A stretch of DNA of 64,000 nt from DASQPR01 sp963797605 (lineage in GTDB: Bacteria > Actinomycetota > Actinomycetes > Mycobacteriales > Micromonosporaceae), in assembly GCA_963797605.1 (NCBI GenBank), contig CAWCPX010000009.1:372001-436000 (forward strand), in the 5' to 3' direction. The first letter of the stretch is position 1, and the number at the start of each line of letters is the position of its first letter. The position numbers were made by a program, and so were the translations under genes. The notes under the pieces are model-generated. The model saw only the letters and a program-made list of their open reading frames with translations, did not search any database and was not told the origin of the DNA. Shown in pieces: positions 20,140 to 27,178 of this stretch.

Positions 20140-21498
20140 CTACATGCTCGCGATCAGCCGATCGACCCGCTCGTCGTAGGCGCGGAAGGGATCTTTGCAC
20201 AGCACGGTCCGCTGTGCTTGATCGTTGAGCTTGAGGTGCACCCAGTCGACCGTGAAATCGCGGCGCTTCTCCTGGGCGTGCTTGATGAATTCGCCCCGGA
20301 GACGGGCGCGCGTGGTCTGCGGCGGCGTCTCCTTGGCCTCGAAGATCTCCAGGTCGCCGGCGACCCGGTCGACCTGCTTGCGCTTCTCCATGACGGCGTA
20401 GAGGCCGCGGTTGCGGCGCACGTCGTGGTAGGCGAGGTCGAGCTGGGCGATGCGGGGGTGGGCCATGGTCATGTCGTGGCGGGCCTGGTAGGACTCGATC
20501 AGGCGCAGCTTGGAGACCCAGTCGATCTCGCGGGCGATCGGCTCGAGGTTGTCGCCCTCGATCGCGTCGAGCACCCGGCCCCACAGCTCAACGACGCGTT
20601 TCGCGACCGGGTCACCGCCGCGGCGCTCGACGAACTCGGCGGCCTTGGAGAAGTATTCGCGCTGGATTTCCAGGGCGCTGGCTTCCTTGCCGTTGGCGAG
20701 GCGGACCTTGCGCCGGCCGGTGACATCGTGCGAGACCTCGCGGATGGCCCGGATCGGGTTCTCCAGGGAGAGGTCGCGCATCACGACGCCGGCCTCGATC
20801 ATGCGCAGCACCAGGTCGGCCGAGCCGACCTTCAGCAGAGTGGTGACCTCGTTCATGTTGGAGTCGCCGACGATCACGTGCAGGCGCCGGTAACGCTCGG
20901 CGTCGGCGTGCGGCTCGTCGCGAGTGTTAATGATCGGCCGGGACCGGGTGGTCGCGCTGGAGACGCCCTCCCAGATGTGTTCGGCGCGCTGTGACAAACA
21001 GAACACGGCTCCGCGCGGCGTCTGGAGGACCTTGCCGGCGCCACAGATGAGCTGACGGGTCACCAGGAACGGGATGAGCACGTCGGCGAGGCGGCCGAAC
21101 TCACCGTGGCGCGAAACGAGGTAGTTCTCGTGGCAGCCGTAGGAGTTCCCGGCCGAGTCGGTGTTGTTCTTGAAGAGGTAGATCTCACCGGCGATGCCCT
21201 CGTCGTGCAGCCGCTTCTCGGCGTCGACGAGCAAACCCTCCAGGATCCGCTCGCCGGCGCGGTCGTGCGCGACGAGGTCGGTCAGCGAGTCGCACTCCGG
21301 CGTCGCGTATTCCGGGTGCGAGCCGACATCGAGGTAAAGCCGGGCACCGTTACGCAGGAAAACGTTGCTCGATCGCCCCCAGGAAACGACGCGACGGAAC
21401 AGGTAGCGCGCGACCTCGTCCGGCGACAGCCGCCGTTGGCCACGGTACGTGCACGTAACGCCGTACTCCGTCTCAAGTCCGAAGATGCGCCGGTCCAT
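20140..21498 (-). CDS. pafA: Pup-protein ligase PafA
   Basis: At 452 residues this is a full-length PafA. The carboxylate-amine ligase-like fold begins MDRRIFGLETEYGV, giving the Mg-ATP binding glutamates. The catalytic-base region R-L-Y-L-D57-VGSHPEYATPE follows, then KNNTDSAGNSYGCHENYL, VTRQLICGAGKV and the active-site INTRDEPHADAERYRRLHVI motif. The C-terminal domain ends in KDPFRAYDERVDRLIASM, which binds Pup. It phosphorylates the Pup C-terminal glutamate and joins it to substrate lysines. A hairpin downstream of prcA and a TACTGT box before the ATG suggest its own transcription unit rather than read-through from prcBA. Confidence 0.97.
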   Translation of the reverse strand: MDRRIFGLETEYGVTCTYRGQRRLSPDEVARYLFRRVVSWGRSSNVFLRNGARLYLDVGSHPEYATPECDSLTDLVAHDRAGERILEGLLVDAEKRLHDEGIAGEIYLFKNNTDSAGNSYGCHENYLVSRHGEFGRLADVLIPFLVTRQLICGAGKVLQTPRGAVFCLSQRAEHIWEGVSSATTRSRPIINTRDEPHADAERYRRLHVIVGDSNMNEVTTLLKVGSADLVLRMIEAGVVMRDLSLENPIRAIREVSHDVTGRRKVRLANGKEASALEIQREYFSKAAEFVERRGGDPVAKRVVELWGRVLDAIEGDNLEPIAREIDWVSKLRLIESYQARHDMTMAHPRIAQLDLAYHDVRRNRGLYAVMEKRKQVDRVAGDLEIFEAKETPPQTTRARLRGEFIKHAQEKRRDFTVDWVHLKLNDQAQRTVLCKDPFRAYDERVDRLIASM

Positions 21499-21504
21499 GA
21501 CACG

Positions 21505-21510
21505 ACAGTA
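21505..21510 (-). promoter_or_regulatory. -10 box for pafA
   Basis: TACTGT lies six bases before the pafA ATG at 21498 with no ribosome-binding site between, predicting a leaderless pafA transcript separate from prcBA. Confidence 0.5.
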
Positions 21511-21852
21511 GCCTCATTCGCCGCGATCGGGAAAGATCATTCGACAGGTACGACCGACCGTGTCCCCCGTCCGGCAAGCACAGGCACGTCCGGTCATACC
21601 GGCGCCGGGGGTTCACAACGCGTCCCGCGACGGCGCCGGGTGGGGCACCGGCACGGCGTCCATCTATGGGCCAGGGCCGCGGCAACCCGTCTGGCCTGCG
21701 CGCGGTCTGCGCGGCGGAGGAATCTCGAGCCAGCCGGCCGGGCAGCGGCGCGAACGCGTTCGTGTCGATCTCCGGACCGATACGCAATGCGTTGGCGTCG
21801 ATGCTGTGCGTCGATAAAATTTCCGCAAACGCCGCGCCCGGGCACGAAAACC
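21511..21852. other. Intergenic region between prcA and pafA, no gene recognised
   Basis: About 340 bases without a supported gene. Short open frames exist on both strands but show no family resemblance, no ribosome site and low-complexity Arg/Pro/Gly composition typical of GC-rich non-coding frames. The only structure I see is the flanking prcA terminator and the pafA -10 box. The length is unusual for this locus, where genes are normally close together. Confidence 0.6.
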
Positions 21853-21886
21853 GGGCTGCACGGCGATGGTCGTCGCCGTGCAGCCC
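21853..21886 (-). terminator. Terminator hairpin after prcA
   Basis: A perfect 14-bp inverted repeat (GGGCTGCACGGCGA and its complement) with a six-base loop, 14 bases beyond the prcA stop. There is no strong T run, as usual in high-GC actinomycetes. Confidence 0.75.
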
Positions 21887-21899
21887 GAGATGTGACGAG

Positions 21900-22808
21900 C
21901 TACGGTTGCTCCTCCGGATCGGCGGGCAGCGATGACGCCGCCTCGTCGTCGGAGGATTCCGGTCGCTCCGACGATGTCGGCGCGGCCTTCGCCGGTGCGG
22001 ACTTCGCGGCCTTCGCCGGCTTGCTCGCGGCCGCCTTGCCCTCGTCGGCCTTGGCGTCGCCGCCAGCGGCAGCGGGTGCCTCGTCGGTGGGCTTCGCCTC
22101 GTCGGCCGGTTTGGCGCCCAGCAGCGGCGTCAGCGCGGCACCGGTGAGCCGTCGGAACTTGCGGCCCTTCCGAGCCCGGTCGAGCACCGCTACCTCGAGC
22201 TGGGTGGCGTCGAGGGTGCGTGGCTTGCCACCCTCGCCACCGATGGACGCCAGCGCGTCGACGGCGAGCCGGATCGCGTCGGTGAGCGACATGTCGATCT
22301 GGTGCCGGGTCTTGAGCAGCGTCGTGACCGCTTCGGTCTGGCCGCCCATCGCGAGGAACCCGGGCTCGTCCTGCGCCTGACCGTCGTAGGTGATCCGGTA
22401 GAGCTCGTCGGTGGCCGACGTGGCACCGACCTCCGCGATGCAGATCTCGACCTCGTAGGGCTTGGTCTGCTCGGTGAAAATCGAGCCGAGCGTCTGCGCG
22501 AACGCCGTCGCAATGGCCCGGCCGGTCACGTCACGCCGGTCGTACGAGTAGCCGCGCAGGTCGGCCATCCGCACGCCGGCCGCCCGGAGGTTTTCGAACT
22601 CGTTGTAGCGGCCGACGGCGGCGAAGCCGATCCGGTCGTAGATCTCACTGACCTTGTGGAGCGCCTTGGACAGGTTTTCCGCGACGAACAGAACACCGTC
22701 GGCGTAGCTCATCACGACGACGCTGCGGCCCCGGGTGATGCCTTTGCGCGCGTACTCCGAGCGATCCCGCATGATCTGCTCGGGTGAGGCGTAGAACTGC
22801 ATGGCCAC
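21900..22808 (-). CDS. prcA: 20S proteasome alpha subunit PrcA with long C-terminal tail
   Basis: A 302-residue alpha subunit. The N-terminal gate segment reads MAMQFYASPEQIMRDRSEYARKG (residues 1-23), then GITRGRSVVVMSYADGVLFVAEN as strand S1-S2, and the fold ends near residue 230. The alpha rings cap the beta rings and receive the ARC ATPase. After about residue 232 comes a roughly 70-residue tail rich in Ala, Lys, Pro, Asp and Glu (for example KPAKAAKSAPAKAAP), longer than usual for PrcA. The start could also be the second ATG at 22802. prcB precedes it by 58 bases; a hairpin follows. Confidence 0.95.
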   Translation of the reverse strand: MAMQFYASPEQIMRDRSEYARKGITRGRSVVVMSYADGVLFVAENLSKALHKVSEIYDRIGFAAVGRYNEFENLRAAGVRMADLRGYSYDRRDVTGRAIATAFAQTLGSIFTEQTKPYEVEICIAEVGATSATDELYRITYDGQAQDEPGFLAMGGQTEAVTTLLKTRHQIDMSLTDAIRLAVDALASIGGEGGKPRTLDATQLEVAVLDRARKGRKFRRLTGAALTPLLGAKPADEAKPTDEAPAAAGGDAKADEGKAAASKPAKAAKSAPAKAAPTSSERPESSDDEAASSLPADPEEQP

Positions 22809-22866
22809 GGCGTGCGATCTCCTCGCTTCGAAACGAAACTATGAACAACGATCGGTGGGGGTTGGC

Positions 22867-23700
22867 TCAGCCGCCGGGGTTGCTGGCCCGAGCTGCTACC
22901 GCGGCCTCGGCGATCGTGGCCGTCTCCGACTCGCTGAGCCGGTGGGTGCCGTTGGCCGTGGCGGTCATGACGACCGGGTAGATTTTGCGGATGACGTCGG
23001 GACCGCCGGTGGCCGTGTCGTCGTCGGCCGCGTCGTAGAGCGCCTCGACGGCGAGCGTGGTCGCTTCGGCGGTCGTGACACCGGGCCGGTAACGCTTCTT
23101 CAGCGCCGATTTCGCGAACAGCGAACCGGAGCCGATCGCGTCGTAACCGGTCTCCTCGTAGACGCCGCCGGCGATGTCGAAGCTGAAGATCCGGCCGATG
23201 CGGCTCGGGTCGGTCGCGTCGAGGTCAAAGCCAGCGAACAGCGGAATCACAGCGAGCCCCTGGAGGGCGGCACCGAGGTTGTTGCGAATCATCGTGGCGA
23301 GCCGGTTGGCCTTGCCGTCGAGCGAGAGCACTGTGCCCTCGATCTTCTCGTAGTGCTCCAGCTCGACCTGGAACAGACGCATCAGCTCCAGACCGACGCC
23401 GGCGGTGCCGGCGATGCCGATGCACGAGTACGCGTCGGCGGGGTGCACCTTCTGGATGTCACGGCTCGCGATGAGGTTGCCCATGGTCGCGCGCCGGTCG
23501 CCGGCCATCACGACACCGTCGACGCAGCTGATCGCGACGATGGTGGTGCCGTGAGGTGCGATGTCGGCGCTGACGCCCGGCGGCAGTTGCCGGGCGCCCG
23601 GCAGCAACTCCGGAGAGTGGCTGCTCAAAAAGTCGGTGAACGACGAGACGCCTGCCGTGCGGTAGGCGTCCGGAAGCCGTCCAGGAAAATGTCCGGTCAT
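22867..23700 (-). CDS. prcB: 20S proteasome beta subunit PrcB
   Basis: A 277-residue beta subunit made as a proprotein. Cleavage at G51 exposes the catalytic T52 (APHG/TTIVAI), and the nucleophile partners D and K of the Ntn-hydrolase site are present (CVDGVVMAGDRRATMG, then K in RDIQKVHPAD). The 51-residue propeptide is typical in length. Later motifs GIAGTAGVGLELMRLFQ, GSGSLFAKSALKKRY and EALYDAADDDTATGG fit the family. The start overlaps the pup stop (ATGA), which couples the two. Confidence 0.97.
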   Translation of the reverse strand: MTGHFPGRLPDAYRTAGVSSFTDFLSSHSPELLPGARQLPPGVSADIAPHGTTIVAISCVDGVVMAGDRRATMGNLIASRDIQKVHPADAYSCIGIAGTAGVGLELMRLFQVELEHYEKIEGTVLSLDGKANRLATMIRNNLGAALQGLAVIPLFAGFDLDATDPSRIGRIFSFDIAGGVYEETGYDAIGSGSLFAKSALKKRYRPGVTTAEATTLAVEALYDAADDDTATGGPDVIRKIYPVVMTATANGTHRLSESETATIAEAAVAARASNPGG

Positions 23701-23915
23701 TGGCCGCCCTTTTGCACGTAGCCACGGACGAACTCCTCGGCGTTTTCTTCCAGCACCGAGTCGATTTCGTCGAGCAGGTCGTCGACGTCTTCCGTGATTT
23801 TTTCCTGCCGCTCGGCAACCTCAGGGTTGACGGCCGGCGCGGCCTCATCTTCGACTTCGGAGTCGCGGCGGGCCTTGCCCGACTGCGACTGGCCGCCGGT
23901 GTCGCGAGTAGCCAT
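23697..23915 (-). CDS. pup: Prokaryotic ubiquitin-like protein Pup
   Basis: A 72-residue disordered protein ending in Gly-Gly-Gln; Dop deamidates the terminal Gln to Glu before PafA can use it. The segment near residues 36-58 (RQEKITEDVDDLLDEIDSVLEEN is its span) is the helix that docks on the ARC coiled coil. Lysine near the C-terminus (YVQKGGQ) matches other Pups. I chose the ATG at 23915, with GGGAGG seven bases upstream, over an ATG six codons earlier that would add non-conserved residues. It overlaps prcB by four bases. Confidence 0.96.
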   Translation of the reverse strand: MATRDTGGQSQSGKARRDSEVEDEAAPAVNPEVAERQEKITEDVDDLLDEIDSVLEENAEEFVRGYVQKGGQ

Positions 23916-23990
23916 CGGTTGCCTCCCTCTCATATCGGAGCGGTGTTTCCATCGCCCGGCATGTGTTGTTCCTCAAAACCTACATCGCCG

Positions 23991-25508
23991 CTAGGGCGTT
24001 GGGTTGGACGTGATCGCTTCCAGCAGATCTTTCGCGCTGGCGCACCGGTCGAAAAGCTCTCCGACGTGGGCTTTCGTGCCCCGTTCGGGTTCCATCATCG
24101 GCACCCGGACGAGCGAGTCCCGGCCGACGTCGAAAATGACCGAGTCCCAGCTGGCGGCGACCACCTCGGAGCTGTATTGCGCGAGGCAGCGGCCGCGGAA
24201 GTAGGCGCGCGTGTCGTCGGGCGGCTCCACCATGGCGCGGCGGACCTCTTCCGGCCCGAACAGCGTCTGCATCGAGCCGCGCGCCACGAGCCGGTGGTAG
24301 AGGCCCTTCTCCGGTCGCACGTCCGCGTACTGAAGGTCGACCAGCTGCAGCTTCGGCGACGCCCAGCCGAGTTCCTCGCGGTCACGGTAGCCCTCGAGCA
24401 GCCGCAGTTTCGCGACCCAGTCGAGTTGGTCGGCGCACTCCATCGGGTCGCGGCCGAGCTTGTCGAGCACCGACTCCCACAGTTCGAGCACTTCGGTGGT
24501 GGCCTCGTCGCCGCCCCGACTCTCCACAAACGACGATGCTCGCTCGAAGAACGCCCACTGCAGATCGAGCGCGGTCAGGCGACGACCGTCACGAAGGCGT
24601 ACCAGGTGAGTGAGGGTTGGATCGTGACTCACCGATTTGAGCTCGCTCACCGGATCGGCGACGCTCAGGTCGCCGTTCAACGCCTTCGCCTCGATCATCG
24701 CCAGGATCAGCGAGGTGGTGCCGAGCTTGAGCAGGGACGAGATTTCCGAGAGGTTCGCGTCGCCGATGATGACGTGCAGCCGCCGGTATTTGTCGGCGTC
24801 GGAGTGCGGCTCGTCGCGGGTGTTGATGATCGGGCGCTTGAGCGTGGTCTCCAGACCCACCTCGACCTCGAAGAAGTCGGCGCGCTGCGAGATCTGGAAG
24901 CCGGGCGTCGAGCCGTCTTGACCGATGCCGACGCGCCCGGCGCCGCACACGATCTGCCGCGTGACGAAGAACGGTGTGAGGTGGCTGACGATGTCGGCGA
25001 ACGGCGTCGACCGGGCCATCAGATAGTTTTCGTGGGTGCCGTAGGACGCGCCCTTGTTGTCGGTGTTGTTCTTGTAGAGGTTGATCTGGCCGATCGTCGG
25101 CACGCTCGCGGCCCGCTTCGACGCCTCGGCCATCACCCGCTCGCCGGCCTTGTCCCACAGGACGACGTCGCGCGGGTTCGTGCATTCCGGCGTCGAATAT
25201 TCCGGGTGCGCGTGGTCGACGTAGAGCCGAGCGCCATTGGTCAATATGACGTTGGCGAGACCGACATCTTCATCCGCCAGCGCCTCGGCGGGATCGTAAA
25301 GCGCGCCGGAGTAGCTGAATCCGCGCGCGTCGCGCAGGGGCGACTCCTCTTCGTAATCCCACCGCGCACGGCCGCCACGGGCCAACTCGGGCCGGGCCGC
25401 GTAGGCGTTGACGATCTGGGAGGACGTCACCATCGGGTTCGCGCCGGGTTGCCCGGGCACCGAAATGCCGTATTCGACCTCGGAGCCCATAATCCGTCGC
25501 ACGCTCAT
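23991..25508 (-). CDS. dop: Deamidase/depupylase Dop
   Basis: At 505 residues this is full-length Dop, a PafA paralogue that converts Pup-Gln to Pup-Glu and removes Pup from substrates. The start MSVRRIMGSEVEYGI carries the Mg-ATP glutamate; the Dop-specific loop (about residues 40-82, with SYSGALYDPAEALADEDVG) separates it from PafA. The catalytic D98 lies in RLYVDHAHPEYSTPE. KNNTDNKGASYGTHENYL and INTRDEPHSDADKYRRLHVI follow. A GAGG ribosome site stands about eight bases before the ATG. In other genomes arc is immediately upstream; here a three-gene insert separates them. Confidence 0.97.
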   Translation of the reverse strand: MSVRRIMGSEVEYGISVPGQPGANPMVTSSQIVNAYAARPELARGGRARWDYEEESPLRDARGFSYSGALYDPAEALADEDVGLANVILTNGARLYVDHAHPEYSTPECTNPRDVVLWDKAGERVMAEASKRAASVPTIGQINLYKNNTDNKGASYGTHENYLMARSTPFADIVSHLTPFFVTRQIVCGAGRVGIGQDGSTPGFQISQRADFFEVEVGLETTLKRPIINTRDEPHSDADKYRRLHVIIGDANLSEISSLLKLGTTSLILAMIEAKALNGDLSVADPVSELKSVSHDPTLTHLVRLRDGRRLTALDLQWAFFERASSFVESRGGDEATTEVLELWESVLDKLGRDPMECADQLDWVAKLRLLEGYRDREELGWASPKLQLVDLQYADVRPEKGLYHRLVARGSMQTLFGPEEVRRAMVEPPDDTRAYFRGRCLAQYSSEVVAASWDSVIFDVGRDSLVRVPMMEPERGTKAHVGELFDRCASAKDLLEAITSNPTP

Positions 25509-25694
25509 GCTTATCGCCTCTATGTTCCGTCGTTGCGCGTTGCCGCTTTACGGTCCTGCGTGAAGCCTAGAGCGCCCGGCCGACAATCGTGGTGGCGGAG
25601 TCCGCGCGGCTGGAAAGATCGAAGGCATAACAACCATGGATACGCCATGTACGCCCTCCTCGGGCCGATTTCCGGGCACCTCGCGAAAGTCCGG

Positions 25695-25988
25695 TCATAC
25701 GTCGAACCGGATCCGGTCGACCCGCCGCTGCCCGTCGAGCAGGCGCAGGGCCCGGGCGAACACGGCCGTGTCGATCTCCGTCTCACCGCGTTCCCACATG
25801 AGCGCGAGCGCGTCCCGGAGCGCGGCCGCGTGGGCTGCCAGGCCCTGCGCAGCGACCATCGCCCGGTAGGTCTGCGAACCGGAGGTCGGGTTGGCGCGGC
25901 CGAGGTAGTCGACGGTCGCGAGGTAGGCGTTGATCACGTCGGCTTCCGCCCCGGTCAGCGCGGGCATCGGTTCCACGTCGTCGGCCAC
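25695..25988 (-). CDS. 97-residue partner of the ClpP-like gene
   Basis: A small, probably helical, soluble protein (ALTGAEADVINAYLATVDYLG, then YRAMVAAQGLAAHAAALRDALALMWERG). I do not recognise the family. Its GTG start follows the ClpP-like stop by one base, so the two are translationally coupled and likely act together. The C-terminus is basic and aromatic (RVDRIRFDV). Dop follows after about 190 bases with no recognisable gene between. Confidence 0.65.
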   Translation of the reverse strand: MADDVEPMPALTGAEADVINAYLATVDYLGRANPTSGSQTYRAMVAAQGLAAHAAALRDALALMWERGETEIDTAVFARALRLLDGQRRVDRIRFDV

Positions 25989-25989
25989 G

Positions 25990-26619
25990 TCAGCGTGCCG
26001 CCGTCTCGGGCCGACGGTCGCGGGTGGCGACGAGGTGGTCGGCGAGCCCGTACGCGATGGTCTCCGGCGCCGTGAGCATGGTCGGTCGCCGTAGGTCCGT
26101 TTCGAGTCGCTCGACCGGCTGCCCCGAGTGATCGGCGAGAAGTTTGATCATCAGGTCCCGTTCGCGCCGGATTTCCGCTGCGTGGATCGCCATGTCGTCG
26201 GCGCGCCCGGTCCGGGACGGTGATGTGGGCTCGTGGAGGACGACGCGGGCAGACGGCGCGATCATGCGTTTGCCGGGTGTGCCGGCGGCGAGGAGGACCG
26301 CGGTGGTCGCGTTGGCCTCGCCTAGGCACACGGTCTGCACGTCGCAGCCGACGCTGCGGACGGCGTCGTAGACGATGGTCATGGCTTCCATCGTGGCGTC
26401 CACCCCGGTGTTTCCGCGTAGGTAGAGCGCGATGTCGCGATCGGAGCCGTCGGCGTCGAGGTAGAGCAGTTGCGCCGCGGTGTCCATCGCCGCCGTGGCG
26501 TCGAGCGTGTCGGCGACGAAGACGATGCGAGCGCTGAGCATCGCGGTGTAGAGGTCGACGGCGGGTTTGGTGGGGTCGTGGCGCTCGATGATCGTGGGTA
26601 TCCGGCGATCTCCTGGCAT
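25990..26619 (-). CDS. ClpP-fold protein with the catalytic serine replaced
   Basis: A 209-residue protein with the ClpP crotonase-like fold: an N-terminal loop, ALYLRGNTGVDATMEAM as the substrate-groove strand, then VCLGEANATTAVLLAAGTPG, MIAPSARVVLHEPTS and LTAPETIAYGLADHLV. In active ClpP the G-x-A-A/S-S-M/A-G site holds the nucleophilic Ser; here the aligned stretch is GEANATTAV, without Ser. The triad His (LHEP) and an Asp (ETDLRR) remain. It should therefore be proteolytically inactive or use a different residue, acting perhaps as a scaffold in mixed rings. Located between dop and arc, with a divergent antitoxin gene; a good GAGAGG ribosome site precedes the ATG. Confidence 0.75.
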   Translation of the reverse strand: MPGDRRIPTIIERHDPTKPAVDLYTAMLSARIVFVADTLDATAAMDTAAQLLYLDADGSDRDIALYLRGNTGVDATMEAMTIVYDAVRSVGCDVQTVCLGEANATTAVLLAAGTPGKRMIAPSARVVLHEPTSPSRTGRADDMAIHAAEIRRERDLMIKLLADHSGQPVERLETDLRRPTMLTAPETIAYGLADHLVATRDRRPETAAR

Positions 26620-26639
26620 GATCAGATCCTCTCAACGTT

Positions 26640-26656
26640 CTGTACAAAACATACAG
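26640..26656. promoter_or_regulatory. Candidate operator between ClpP-like and antitoxin genes
   Basis: An inverted repeat CTGTA-N7-TACAG containing the hexamer TGTACA (26641-26646), the palindrome core reported for YefM-YoeB operators. It overlaps the region expected to hold the -35 of the antitoxin promoter and lies just upstream of the divergent ClpP-like gene, so one regulator could control both. Confidence 0.5.
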
Positions 26657-26670
26657 GACGCATAGGAGGT

Positions 26671-26676
26671 TAAGAT
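26671..26676 (+). promoter_or_regulatory. -10 box for the Phd/YefM antitoxin gene
   Basis: TAAGAT ends six bases before the ATG at 26683. An AGGAGG at 26656-26661 is too far upstream (over 20 bases) to serve as ribosome site, which favours a leaderless transcript. Confidence 0.5.
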
Positions 26677-26682
26677 AGCTCC

Positions 26683-27030
26683 ATGGAGCAGGGAATTCCG
26701 GTGACCCAGGCGCGGGCGGACTTCGCCGAGCTGGTCAACCGCGTCGTCTACGGCAACGAACGCATCGTCGTGACCCGGCATGGGCGCCCGCTGGTGGCAC
26801 TGGTCTCCGCCGCCGACCTGGACCGCCTGAACGCCCTCGACGCGGTAGAAGCCCTGGATACAGTCGGCTCCGAGACCGTGGACTCGGACGAGACCGGCCA
26901 GGGGCGGGTGGTGCGGCTGGCGCCGTCGCGCACCGTGACACCGCTGTCGGCGCCGCAGACCCCGCGTTACGACATCGCCGCCCGCCACGATCCGCCGGGT
27001 CGCCCGAACCCGCGATCCACCCGCCACTAG
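26683..27030 (+). CDS. Phd/YefM-family antitoxin without adjacent toxin
   Basis: A 115-residue protein whose first ~60 residues are a Phd/YefM DNA-binding domain: TQARADFAELVNRVVYGNERIVVTRHGRPLVALVS spans residues 7-41 and shows the conserved R-x-x-F, the beta hairpin IVVTRHGRP and LVS strand. The C-terminal half is acidic then Pro/Arg-rich, as in disordered toxin-binding tails, but longer than usual (family ~80-90). No RelE/YoeB/Doc toxin gene is adjacent: downstream lie two hairpins and convergent arc. It is thus an orphan, or a regulator of the divergent ClpP-like gene. Confidence 0.75.
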   Translation: MEQGIPVTQARADFAELVNRVVYGNERIVVTRHGRPLVALVSAADLDRLNALDAVEALDTVGSETVDSDETGQGRVVRLAPSRTVTPLSAPQTPRYDIAARHDPPGRPNPRSTRH

Positions 27031-27050
27031 CCCTACCTCAGTCTCGGGGT

Positions 27051-27098
27051 GACCTTGGCGAGAAACTGCTGCCCTGACGACACTTTCTCGCCAAGGTC
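27051..27098 (+). terminator. Hairpin after the antitoxin gene
   Basis: A 15-bp perfect inverted repeat (GACCTTGGCGAGAAA and complement) with an 18-base loop, 20 bases past the antitoxin stop. The long loop makes it weaker than the second hairpin. Confidence 0.5.
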
Positions 27099-27126
27099 AT
27101 CACCACGTGCCGTCGCCCGGTGGTGA

Positions 27127-27164
27127 CGAAAGGGCGGCGCTCCCGAAGGAGGGCCGCCCTTTCG
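27127..27164 (-). terminator. Terminator hairpin after arc
   Basis: A 12-bp perfect inverted repeat (CGAAAGGGCGGC and complement) with a 14-base loop; it lies 15 bases beyond the arc stop and probably works in both directions. Confidence 0.7.
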
Positions 27165-27178
27165 CCGTTGACAGGTGT

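Noticed and set aside
21473..21787. A 104-codon reverse frame overlapping the pafA start
   Set aside because: No ribosome site, no recognisable motifs, and it would overlap the pafA promoter; treated as non-coding.
23700..26075. Plus-strand frame of ~790 codons over prcB-pup-dop
   Set aside because: Antisense to three certain genes; GC-rich codon bias leaves the opposite frame open without coding signal.
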